This document shows positions 11,990 through 22,023 of a stretch of DNA of 64,000 nucleotides, in pieces. Each line of letters starts with the position of its first letter. Within the stretch, counting starts at the first letter, position 1. This DNA is from Geosiphon pyriformis. Taxonomy: Eukaryota > Glomeromycota > Glomeromycetes > Archaeosporales > Geosiphonaceae. The position numbers were made by a program, and so were the translations under genes. The stretch spans positions 227,925-291,924 of the forward strand of contig JAAOMT010000617.1 of assembly GCA_016748015.1 (NCBI GenBank), read 5' to 3'. A model generated the notes under the pieces. That model was not told the DNA's origin and searched no databases. It was given only the letters and a program-made list of their open reading frames with translations.

Positions 11990-13980
11990 ATTTTTTTTTT
12001 TATAAATAAGCACAGGTAGCAATATAGATTTTAGATGAAGTATTTTATTAAGTTTAAAAAGTGAAATGATGAATAAATGAAAGATTCTTCTTTTCCCATC
12101 TTATCGACCATGGTAATTCTTATGCTGCTCCTCTCGCTAAGGAATAAATACTAGCCAGTATCCTAAACTGATCACTTAAATAAATATTACTATGAACTTG
12201 TTTGATTCAAAAAAACAGTTTAACGCGATTAAAAAAATATAAACAAAATTAACCATATTAAATCAATTTTTCCTTGAACATATCAGGTCTATCGCCTAAG
12301 TTCCTCACCCTCAATATTGCTCGCGATAACATATAAGTCTATATAAGCTTCTATTAATTTCAGTTTATATGATGAATATACTATAATTCACAGTTTCTAC
12401 CAAAAGGATTAAGTTCCTTGTAATAGTTAACAATATTCCTTGAATGTCTGACTTCAAATTCTACTCATACTATTAAAACACTTTTATTGAAAGCTTTTCT
12501 TATTAACAAGCTTTCTTACATCTTTATTTTCATGTCATTATTTGTCGTGTTTTTATATCATGTGACATTATTAAAAAAAATTATTTTTACACAAAAGAAT
12601 GAAAAAAGAATTTTATTACTCTGCCATGATATTAGTTGTTATGAAGCTACAATATTTTGTGTTGATTATATTACTTTTGAATTTGCTACTAGTAATAATA
12701 CTTTATATCTGCCATGATGTCTATTGTGCTAGTGAGTATTGCTTTGCATCTGTTGTAATCTCTGTTTTGCTAGTAATGTCAATTAGGCCAGCATTTATCT
12801 CTTTTTTGCTTTAATAAAATGTTCTATGTTGTGGCTGAAAGATAATAAGTTGTAAATTGTATTTTTTTTGCTGTGGAAATATAATTTATCTTTTATTTTA
12901 ACTTGAATTATTTTAAGATCAAAGCCATAGTTAATTTTGGTTCATGGTTAAACAATTTTTTCTGAAAGATCATCTTATAAAAATAGTTTTGAGCTTTTAA
13001 TTCAAGATAATAGCAAAAAAACTATAAAACATAAAAGTATTATTCATGCATTAAAATTTTTTATATAAGCTACATGATTTTTTACATAAGAGCTCGGAAC
13101 TTTTTAAAAGGCTTTTGCATTGATGCTGTCAAAATCAGCTTGTAAAAAAAGAAACTGAAACTATAGGTAGGACCTGTTTTTGGTGTTCTTTAAATCAAGC
13201 TTTTAGTTTATTGGATTTATAAGACATAGAAAGTACCAGTGCTGGTTGTTTGAAGAGATGTTGATCTTCGAAAGGTTTTTGTAAAGGTGAAGCATTTCAT
13301 GTATTAAAATAACAATTCAATTTCATAAATAACTTAGCTTGCATTTTCTTTAAGAATCTATCAATTATTTTTTAATAAACAAATATCATTAATTAATATG
13401 TTAATTATCTTATTAACAAATTAGAAATATTAAAATATTAAAAATTTTATTTTCAGTTTTCATCAAATTGGTTTTAAATTTTAATTTTTGAAATTATTTT
13501 CTAAAATAATGAAAAAAAATTAGTAAAATAAAGTTAATAAATTATTTAGTAATATCATAAAAATTACTTTGTTTAAAGGAGTTGATTTATAAATTTTGAA
13601 GAATAGTTAAATAATAAAACAGACTAAAATCCAAATATTAAATGTTGTTTAATTAATAATTTTTGCAATTTTAAAACTGTATTCATTTTGGCTCAAATAC
13701 TCATAAATTTTATAACATGCATGAGATAAATACAAATAAATGATATTTTGTTTAAATTAATTTGATAAAATAATAAATTTTCAAAGCAATACATAATCTT
13801 TTAATCAGGAAACATTTATGTTTTGAATCCGGAAGCAAAGCGAGCAAAAGGATAATAATTATGAAATGGTAGTATATGTTGATGCAAAGGTTTACAGAAA
13901 ATTTCAAGCTACACATTTGATAGGTCACACATAAGCATTTTTCATCATATGTTGATAAAGAATTTTTAAAATTTTAATTA
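11990..13980. other. Intergenic stretch with decayed repeat sequence
   Basis: No intact gene is visible. Frames at 12487-12814 are low-complexity and include a phrase repeated at 12623 and 12711 (CTGCCATGAT...), suggesting a decayed internal repeat. Around 13080-13300 base composition is more gene-like, but frames are broken and no family is recognisable. Confidence 0.45.
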
Positions 13981-14009
13981 TCTTTTCATAACATATGCAG
14001 TTTAAATAG

Positions 14010-14241
14010 ATTGGACTGTTAATCTATTAATAGGTGTGAAGGTATCGCATCACTCATGCGGATGAAATTGAATTAAGGTTGTGGAAGGGTAACTTCCAGA
14101 ATTGACTTTATAAAGGATGACCTATAAATGGTACAATCGGGAGGAATTGTGCAACATAAAGTCTAGAAATCTTGTTATTTTAAATTGGATAATAAAGGTT
14201 CTCTCTTTGATGAATAATAATAATAATAATAATAATATTTA
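14010..14241 (+). mobile_element. Retrotransposon (LINE-like) 3' tail with AAT microsatellite
   Basis: A moderately GC-richer segment ends in ATAATAAAGG followed by a short spacer and (AAT)n at about 14213-14237. A 3' end made of AATAAAGG plus a trinucleotide tail is a common layout for non-LTR retrotransposon copies in AM-fungal genomes (established pattern recalled, not searched). No reverse transcriptase frame is present upstream, so this would be a 5'-truncated copy. Confidence 0.45.
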
Positions 14242-14597
14242 TTTGTAAAAATAAATTATAAAAGTTAATTTTTCAACAAAAAAAATTTCAAGTAAAAAAA
14301 TTCTATTCAAATCTTTAAACGATTCAAACAAATTATATACTCGTGGTGATTATTGCCTAAATCTTTTCCTAGTTGGCCAACACATTTCTATTGCCTATCC
14401 AAATAAGATGCAATGAATTTTTTTTTATAACATTTTAATATAAAAAGTCACCCGAATTAATGGATTTAAAAGAAAAAATCGATGGAAATTAATTAGTGTG
14501 AGTTAATTATAAAAAAATAGAAATATCATTAAGAAATTTAAAAGTATTCGACCGTGAAATAAATGAATATTTGAAACTTTAAAATTTATTCTCATCA

Positions 14598-15080
14598 CTA
14601 ATGCATTACATAATCCTCCCTGGCTTCAATTAATCCTTCAACTTGATTTTTCATACTATGAATAAGATTTACGACAAACTCATTAGGTAAGCGATTCCAT
14701 TCTTTTGCTAATTCTACTTTTAATCCTGTAAGAGTTTTTACTATATTAATTTTTATCAATATCCAAACATTCTCAATCGGGATTTTGGTCAGGTGACATT
14801 GATGGCCATGAAATAACATTAACATAATTTTCCTCCTTCCAATGCACTTTTTTTTTTTGAGCTATGTTTCCGATCATTATCTTTCCGCAAGACCCCCTCT
14901 ATTAACAGATGGAAAAAGATCTTTGTTTAACCAATAAAGGACTACAATGGATGTATTTTGTTGTAGCTGCAAGTCTAAGTTTTGGCCCTTTGGGATGTTT
15001 ATGTAAAAAACAATTTTATCATCGCTTGGTGTATTTCTAAAAGACATTTTTACGGCATAATCATGAAATAATCTTTAAAA
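14598..15080 (-). pseudogene. Tc1/mariner transposase relic
   Basis: On the minus strand, 14600-14825 encodes the C-terminal part of a Tc1-like DDE transposase: IENVWILIK, then an acidic/aromatic helix (EWNRLP) and a final SMKNQVEGLIEAR block. This matches the family pattern of SPD.NPIENLW followed by SM..R...VI...G. Just upstream, in another frame, WPSMSPDQNP (about 14809-14780) and DNDRKHSS (about 14886-14863) provide the conserved motifs around the second catalytic Asp. At least two frame breaks are needed, so the element is dead. Terminal repeats were not identified. Confidence 0.7.
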
Positions 15081-15189
15081 GGTATGAATTATCAGCATTT
15101 TTATGTCATTCTTTGCCTTGGAAAATCTTGAGCTCCAAATTTGATCTAAAAAGAGTTATTGAACGCACTTATTTTGATCTATGAAATGC

Positions 15190-15285
15190 GTTGAACTTGG
15201 CTTTAGTAATTTCCAATTTGGTCAAAGTAAGGGTCATTATATGCAAGCCCCAAACATTAGTGAGACCATTAGAATTTGCTCTGAT
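15190..15285 (-). pseudogene. Broken copy of class 3 lipase last exon
   Basis: This segment closely matches the last exon of the intact lipase at 58256-58348. Shared words include CAAAGTAAGG, CATTAT and ATTAGTGAGACCATTA in the same order. On the minus strand it reads NSNGLTN, then after one frame shift AYNDPYF, against NCNGLTN...AHNGPYF in the intact gene. The catalytic-type His is lost. No other lipase exon was found nearby, so this is an isolated fragment. Confidence 0.65.
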
Positions 15286-15515
15286 TAATTAATTCTTTTT
15301 TGAAAGGTGGTCACCCAAACCAAATTTTATAGTAAAATTGTTTATAAGAATAGTTATCAATTAATGCAAAGTATTTAGACAAGAAGGACAACATAAATCT
15401 CAGTTTCTTTCATTCAGAAATACTAAACTTTAAAAAGCTTTTTAAAAAATTTAGGAATCCAATAACTAATTCATCAAATGTCAATTATAGTGTTTTACGA
15501 GCAACAATTTTGAAA

Positions 15516-15755
15516 TCAGACCAATGAAAAACCCTTACCAATTTTTCCGAATTCAAAATTTTTTTGTGAATTTTCAAAGTGTCTGAATATTATTTTACTT
15601 TTTACATCGGGAAGGAAATCTTTATTGTTCCTTGGCAAAGTGACATTTTTTTGTAGCCTATGAGGAAATCTCATATTTTCTGTAGGACTCTCGCATGGGG
15701 CTAATATATATGGCCTTTTAGCAAAACAATCTGTCTCGTGTTCGTGATTTTTCAA
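15516..15755 (-). pseudogene. Exon-like fragment of unknown family
   Basis: A 79-codon open frame on the minus strand has ordinary amino-acid composition and contains a good splice donor within it: AAAATTG followed by GTAAGG at about 15534. That suggests a former coding exon ending near 15535. No family was recognised. It lies between a lipase fragment and Tc1-like relics, so it is most likely part of a decayed gene or element. Confidence 0.3.
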
Positions 15756-16035
15756 GGCGCGCGCTGATTAAAAACATAACTGTTGGACAAATATTTCATT
15801 ATATTGGCTTAATCAATATCTTTTTGATTTTGAAAATATTTATTTTTCCATTACCTCTCTTCTAACCAATTATTAATACCTTTATAAGGTGAACTCTGAA
15901 TAAATTTTGACTTTTCGAATGGTTCTCATTTGAGATTTAAAAGCTATTTCTGATAGAATTAAAAATAAAAAAGAATACAAAAATTTAAAAAATCTTTCAT
16001 CTAGTTAATTCAATCACCTGCACCCCTAGATTCAT

Positions 16036-16076
16036 TTTGATTGATTTGATTTGATTTGATTTGATTTGATTTGATT
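16036..16076 (+). repeat. (TTTGA)n microsatellite
   Basis: A pentanucleotide TTTGA/TGATT tract of about eight units. It has no gene association; it lies between the exon-like fragment and a Tc1-like relic. Confidence 0.9.
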
Positions 16077-16265
16077 ATATAGAGTATACGAATTTTTTAA
16101 AACGGAAAGAGCACTTTAAAAATGAATAAAAATCCTACAATTTGGCGGAAAGGACAAAATTTTTTATACACAAACCCAGGAGATTTTTTTATTTGAAATA
16201 CCTTAATACCAATGCTATAATATATATACATATAAACTAATATGTAGTATGGTCTTCTTCTACAT

Positions 16266-16667
16266 TTATACAAGCTTGAATACAGGCAAAAATGCTACAA
16301 TATATATTAATAAATACCACCTCCCAATAAAAATCTCGGAAGACAAAATTTTTCTTGCCACCATTCCTTTTATTTTTTTCCTCCATCTTATGCATCGAAA
16401 CAGCCAAATATTCTCAATAAAGTCCAGATCTAACACATGACACGAAAGTCTTGCTTGAAGGTCATGACACACATTAATATTGGAGGTGAAGGGCATACTT
16501 TGGCAAAATTTTAATGTAACCAAGCCTTGAGAACTTGTCCTAGATAGTTTATTTATCAACCTCGAACCCTGGGTGCATTTCTTTAAGCGTTTTGATTTCG
16601 GCTGCCGTAACGAAATTTTGCCGATTTGCTTGTGAGCGGCTAGGACGATGAATATCCATTTTTGCAA
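16266..16667 (-). pseudogene. Possible second Tc1-like relic
   Basis: A 133-codon minus-strand frame contains DLDFIENIW (about 16420-16395), which resembles the SPDLNPIENIW motif of Tc1-like transposases. It is preceded by short gene-like segments in shifted frames near 16500-16670 with higher GC than the surroundings. The downstream part is dominated by hydrophobic AT-rich codons. The assignment rests on one motif and is weak. Confidence 0.35.
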
Positions 16668-16669
16668 AG

Positions 16670-18080
16670 TAGGGCAGCGGGAACACGAGTTAGTTTAACA
16701 ATTTTGGTTGCATTATGGCGATCATTTGCGTCAAAAGTACTTAAAGACTTCACGGTTCGATTATATGGGGTTAGGGCAGTGAAAAAAATGCGGTCAAAAG
16801 ATAAAATGGGTGGTGGGAAGAATAAATGAAAGGTAGTGTGACATCAAGGGTGACTAAAATTAACATATACGTGTTGTTCCTTTCTGCTAGGAGATTGGTA
16901 ACGCGGAAAATCTCGCTAATGGTGTTACCCACCATTACTTTCCGCAGAGACCGTTCTGAATGTGTAACTTGCTTATTGATTAATAAAAAGAAGTTTTTAT
17001 GAAAAAATCCCTTTTATTAGCCAAGAATTTTCTACATTTCACCAAGTTGCTCGAATTTCTTTGAAAAAATAAATTTGAATTTGCTGAGATGACAGAAATA
17101 CGGTATGTGTTTTGTCAACTTCATACGTTTCTTCTGATGATAGCTATCAATCGACAACTTCATCCCTAAACAGGACTCCCACTCCCTTGAATCTCGATTC
17201 ACCAATTCCTACAAATTCACCATTTCTCGTTAAATTTTTACCCGTTGTATTACATTACACATCCTTTTGAGGATAAGTTTTCAATTGGAATTAAAGTTTA
17301 AAATTTTTTGATTTTCGAATAAACATTTCAAATCTTTGTGGCAATGAATTTTCGCTTGGAATTAACGTTTAAGATCAATTCAAGGTTTGGGCTTTTTTGA
17401 TCTATTTAGATATATTGATCATACCAGCCAATGGTTAAAAGGAATTAAAATTGAAAGATACAAAAAAAAACGTAAAAAGGTTTTTTTTATAATTCTTAGT
17501 TTTTAAAGACAAAATTTCGGAAAACGAAACGAACATTTAAACTTGTATCATTTATAATTTTTTTTTCTTCTTTTATACATATTATGATATGAAATTGTCA
17601 ATTACAATTTCAATTTCAATGTCCAATTCTTTTTTGTTGAAATAATTAAAAAGTAAATATATCGTTTTAAAATATATCGTTGACATCTTGGTTTAACTAG
17701 ATAAAGCAAAACTTTTGTATAAGAAATGTTCAATTAATTCTGATTGACTGTGTTTTAGACGAAAAAAAATGTGGGCAAAGTTAATACAACATATATCTAT
17801 TGTACAAATGAAATGTTTAAAATTTGAAAAAGATTTTCGAACTTTATTTTCCCGTGAAACTTTATTTATTGCTTTTATCACATCAACATTGTTCATATCC
17901 AGTTAGAAACTTTGTGACATGTAATTTTTTATTATTGTGTGCTTTTTTGAATCAAAAAAAAACTGAAGCCTCTTATTAATAATCGGAAAATAGAAGTTAA
18001 AATAGGTTAAAAATAGTTTTCAAGTACTTTAATACATGTAAAAATATAAATTATAAGCTCATTTTTCTAAAACTTGTCTG
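16670..18080. other. Intergenic stretch upstream of carbonic anhydrase
   Basis: No intact gene is visible. 16700-17000 is relatively GC-rich and includes an inverted repeat with TAATGGTG / CACCATTA arms (16917-16924 and 16930-16937) nested in GCGGAAA..TTTCCGC. 17300-18080 is AT-rich with poly-T tracts. Confidence 0.5.
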
Positions 18081-18088
18081 AATTTTTT

Positions 18089-18098
18089 TATATAAATA
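18089..18098 (+). promoter_or_regulatory. TATA-like box of carbonic anhydrase gene
   Basis: TATATAAATA lies 79 bp before the carbonic anhydrase start codon and is followed by C/T-rich sequence, a usual layout for a fungal core promoter. Supported by position only. Confidence 0.4.
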
Positions 18099-18176
18099 CA
18101 CTCAGTTTTCCCCATTCTTCTGAACAAGTTCAATAAGAATTTTCATCAAAATTTCAAACCTCCTTTTTTTTTTATA

Positions 18177-19073
18177 ATGCTTCAAAAACTTTTCATAACT
18201 TGCGTCCTTTTTTCCTTTGTCATTTCGATTTTCATAGAAGCTTCTACTGATGGTCCCGGCGATCCAGGTTATGGCTATACAGCATATAATGGTCCAGAAA
18301 CCGAGGCCTGGGGTTCCTTTTGTAAAAATGGAACAACACAAAGTCCAATAAACATTGACTCTAAACTTTTCTCTAAAGGGACGGGAACCCCAAGTATCAT
18401 AGACACTAAAGCTATCCCAAACAGTTATCCATTAAAGATGACCAATAAAGTATTACAGGTTGAATACACTGCAATAAAGGAAAAAACCTTTATCCCAATT
18501 TCTCTATTTAAAGACAATTTGACATATCAGTTACATAGTTTTCATTATCATGTACCATCCGAACATCGTATTGGGAATATTCATTACGATGCAGAAATTC
18601 ATTTCGTATTTAAAACCTCTTTTGATCCAGATGCGAAGCTTGCCGTTGTTGGTTACTTTTTAGAAGTAAATAGTTATTCGAAAGATTACTTGTTGGCACT
18701 TTTCTCCAATGGTATTCCACACGCAAATGATAGTTTACTCGTTGAGGCTCTTCGAATAAACGGTTTCTTCCAAGAAAGTAATGGAGTAAAGGATGTATGT
18801 TAAATTTACTAATATTATTTTTTGAATTTCATTTTTTACCTAATGAAAACCAATTCAAATCATTAATCTCACAATAACCTTTAGGCTTACCAATATGACG
18901 GTAGTTTGACCACACCGCCATGTTCTCAAGGTGTCAAATGGCATGTTAATCCTATACCTTATCAAATCAGCTATAACAACCTCATATATCTTCGTAATGC
19001 TACGGGATATAACAGTCGTCCTGTTCAGAAGCGAACAGATGGTGCGGGAGAATTTAATGATAAGAAGATCTGA
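18177..19073 (+). CDS. Secreted alpha-carbonic anhydrase
   Basis: Two exons, 18177-18794 and 18885-19073 (phase 0 intron, GTATGT..TTTAG), give 268 residues. Residues 1-22 form a hydrophobic signal peptide, so the enzyme is probably secreted or periplasmic. It catalyses CO2 + H2O to bicarbonate + H+. The alpha-class zinc site is visible: His123 and His125 in HSFHYH and His142 in AEIHFVF, with PSEH (127-130) between. QSPINI (55-60) near the N-terminus and YDGSLTTPPCSQGVKW early in exon 2 are family signatures. Length is usual for the class. The first 206 residues are one open frame, and the start is the first ATG after a TATA-like box. The intron falls just before the TTPPC signature, and exon 2 ends in a short charged tail before a stop and an ATA microsatellite. 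Confidence 0.95.
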
Positions 19074-19077
19074 TGAT

Positions 19078-19078
<1 letters not shown>

Positions 19079-19110
<32 letters not shown>

Positions 19111-19112
19111 GA
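19079..19112 (+). repeat. (ATA)n microsatellite in 3' flank of carbonic anhydrase
   Basis: An uninterrupted ATA trinucleotide tract starts a few bases after the carbonic anhydrase stop codon, so it probably lies within the 3' untranslated region. Confidence 0.9.
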
Positions 19113-19559
19113 TTTATAAACTTTTATTATTAGCATGATAGATATTAATTGGTTGTTTGTGGCTAACTTTTTTCTAACCACTTATTTTTAACAAAAATAT
19201 TGTCCCTCTTCTGCATTAGCCTCGGTGGCTAAAAATAAGTATTTAAGTATCTCTTCAATAAAAATATCTCATTCTTCTTCAAAGTCAAATGGATACTTTT
19301 GCTAATGATTCACAAAGTATTCTATTAAAATGTTCTACAAGTCAATTTGTTTTTGGGGTGGGCTTATACAAATAACGTATTTGTAATTAAGGCTTTTATT
19401 GATCCTGTTTGAATAAAAAAAACTTTACTAATATCACTCAAAATAAAAATCAAGTTATTTAATTTGAATTTTTTCTAAAAAAATTAAATTTAGAAAATTA
19501 TGAGGTTTGATCTATTGCTTTTACTTAAAAAAAGCCACCAGGGCTTAATCATTCACAAA

Positions 19560-19940
19560 AAAAATTACAGCCAACGAAACGTTGGCTATGAAGAAGATCA
19601 AAAATGATTATTAATTATTAATGAAAGATACCTACTTTTATCACCAAAATTATATTAATTTTATTATAATATTTTTAATATAATAGATAATGATTATTGA
19701 TTATTGATTATTAATGTAATTTTTTGTCACTTGGTGATACTTTCTTACCTAAAAAAAAATTTTTTATTATTTTTCGCATTTAAATTGATAAAAAAATTTT
19801 GAAATTTCAAAATTATTATGTCAAAATTAATTGATTTTATTATTTTCGAACATTCAATATCATATTGTATCGTAGAAAATTTGATAAAAAAAAAAAAGTG
19901 ATTGTGATCAAAAATAAAATATGTTATTTTTGATCACATG
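19560..19940. repeat. Cluster of short inverted repeats
   Basis: Three palindromic structures lie within 380 bp: AGCCAACG-AAA-CGTTGGCT (19569-19587), TATCACCAA at 19639-19647 with TTGGTGATA at 19731-19739, and GTGATCAAAAATA (19904-19916) with its complement (19925-19937). The middle pair encloses about 83 bp of AT-rich sequence with TTATTGA repeats and could be a small MITE. The last could form a 13-bp hairpin. The block lies between the convergent ends of the carbonic anhydrase and GPCR genes. Confidence 0.55.
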
Positions 19941-20478
19941 ATATAAAAAATATTTATTTTTTAAAACTTTTTTTAGTTTACAACCCTTTTTAATTGTAAC
20001 GCTATTTTTATTCAAGACAAAAAAAAAATCAAACTTTTAATAATACTAAAAAAATAATAGTAATCAATTGTTTTCCTATCTTTAGTTAAACAATAAAAAG
20101 TTCATTTCGATAACAATTAAATTAATATATTAAAGAGAGATAAGAGAAATAAACATAAATATATATTAGGAAAAACTGACTCTATTTTAAGTTTTAGGTC
20201 TTTTTTTGTTGATTAAAGCTTCTTGAAATTTACTTTATTTTTGATTTTGGGATTAGTTACCCATTATTAATAGTCAATACAACAGTGTTTTTATCATAAA
20301 AAAAGATGATCCAATAATTTTTCAATTTTACATTGGTCTCATATTCTTGATTCCTTAAAAAAAAATTTCTGGAACGGTTCTAAAAACCTTTAGTTCTTTA
20401 AAGAAATACTTAATATTTGGGATAAATTTATTATTAAAGTCTATCGTGATGCAATATTACAGAATGAAGTTTTCGGCA

Positions 20479-22023
20479 CTAATTTTCCTGTTGATCTTCC
20501 GACAATAAAGGTTCCCTTGAGGAGGAGCGTTCAAGCCTTGGATACTGAGGCCTAGAAATTCCAAGCCCCGTGATAATCATCCCTTCTTCGTTCGATGTCT
20601 GAATACCTGATGTTGGCTGGATAAAATCTTTAGGCTGGTCGGTTAAATAAGAATCAATAATTACCGTAGGAGTTGGTATTTCAAAGTAATGTCCATTTTT
20701 CTGGCCTCTAGTGATATTGATTCCAAGGTTTAATTCTTCATAATCGGATAAATTTTCGAACTTAATTTTTGATATTTCTGGTTGAATTTGTTCGCGTGTT
20801 GGTGGTTCTTCCTCTGGCAATGGCTCTGTTCTGATGTTGCGACGCGTAATGATATAAATTATTCCATGAATTAAACCTAATGAGGCAAATAAACAGGCTG
20901 TTATTGTGAGCCTGACACAAAAAAAGAGGGTGAAAATTTTTTAGAATGGCTGTCAGTTTTCTTTCAAGTGGAAAAAAATTTAATTGTAAAACTTTTTTGC
21001 TTACAATGCATTTGGAATTGGTTTGTTTATTTTCTTTGACATCATTTGGGCTTTATCAGAAAAAGAAAGTGCGAGAAATGATTACCAACGAGTTAATTAT
21101 AAAAAAGTCATTCAAAAAGGAAAATTCAATCAACTCACCAAATTTAATCGGCAAAAAAGCACATATAAAAGTCACCTGATAAAGAATCATTTGTTTGGTC
21201 CATTTTCGACGTAGACATTCCTGTTTTGTTGTCTTATCGGCGAGAATATTTTTAGTCCGTTGACCAAATAATAAAATTATACAACTTGTACTGATAAAAA
21301 ACATTATTAAAAAGAAAGTGATCCATAGAAAAGATTTGTGTATTTGATAAATGATTTCGTATTTTTCATTTAATGTACACCATAGTGTATCCACGACATC
21401 GTAGAATGGTTTGAGGGGTTGTTGAATGAAAATACCGGCGATTGGAAAACAGAAGTTGATGAATGTTATTATCATTAATGATACTGAAGCATACCAATGT
21501 GAGTCGTAGGAATGGACTAGTGAAAGATATGTTTGCAGTGAAAGTGCGAGTACTGATAATGCTTTATTTAAAAATTTATTTTTAAAAAAAGAAAATTCTC
21601 ATATTATTAATAGAGAAAAACCCTTTTTTTTCATTTTTTTTCATTTTTTCATTTTTTTATTTTTTTTGTTGTTGATAAAAACAATTAAATTGAATTACCT
21701 GTCCCCATGATACCTATATTCATCAATACTCCTTGGAAATTACAAAATAAACCCATTTTAATCTCACCCTCCGATATCCAGTAAAAACTTAAAATCAACG
21801 ACAAACTTTGCCACCAATCCGACACTAAAAGTCCTACCAACAATCGATTTACCCTATAATTAGGATCCTTTCTTGCCAATGTCCATAAAATTGCAAATGT
21901 TGCAGCACCATTGCTTAAAATGCTTATTAAAGAAATTAAGAATGGCTGAAAAGTAAGTAAACGCTCGTTTGAAAGTTGGTGGGGTTGTTTCATACTAATG
22001 TTAATAGATCGTGCGTCTGCCAT
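20479..22023 (-). CDS. Seven-transmembrane G-protein-coupled receptor, cAMP-receptor/Git3-like
   Basis: Minus-strand gene of four exons: 22023-21699, 21552-21139, 21050-21005 and 20911-20479, giving 405 residues with every junction in frame. Hydrophobic helices follow a seven-TM plan: residues ~24-48, ~58-80 (LLVSDWWQSLSLILSFYWI), ~90-118, ~131-155, ~175-198, ~230-250 (LYQVTFICAFLPIKFG), and the last helix NALLLTITACLFASLGLI spanning exons 3 and 4. The Trp-rich SDWWQ in TM2, CNFQG before TM3 and LYQ..F in TM6 resemble fungal cAMP-receptor-like and Git3-type GPCRs that act upstream of heterotrimeric G proteins. The C-terminal ~115 residues are hydrophilic, with acidic and Ser-rich stretches, as expected for a cytoplasmic tail. 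The ligand cannot be told from sequence. Exon 3 is only 46 nt; without it TM7 is out of frame. Confidence 0.85.

Noticed and set aside
13985-14160. Possible tRNA or 5S-like RNA gene in the GC-richer segment before the AAT array
   Set aside because: No cloverleaf with A and B boxes (GGTTCGANNCC) could be drawn; a retrotransposon tail explains it better.
18102-18341. Minus-strand frame opposite the carbonic anhydrase
   Set aside because: Shadow of the real gene on the plus strand, which has full alpha-CA motifs.
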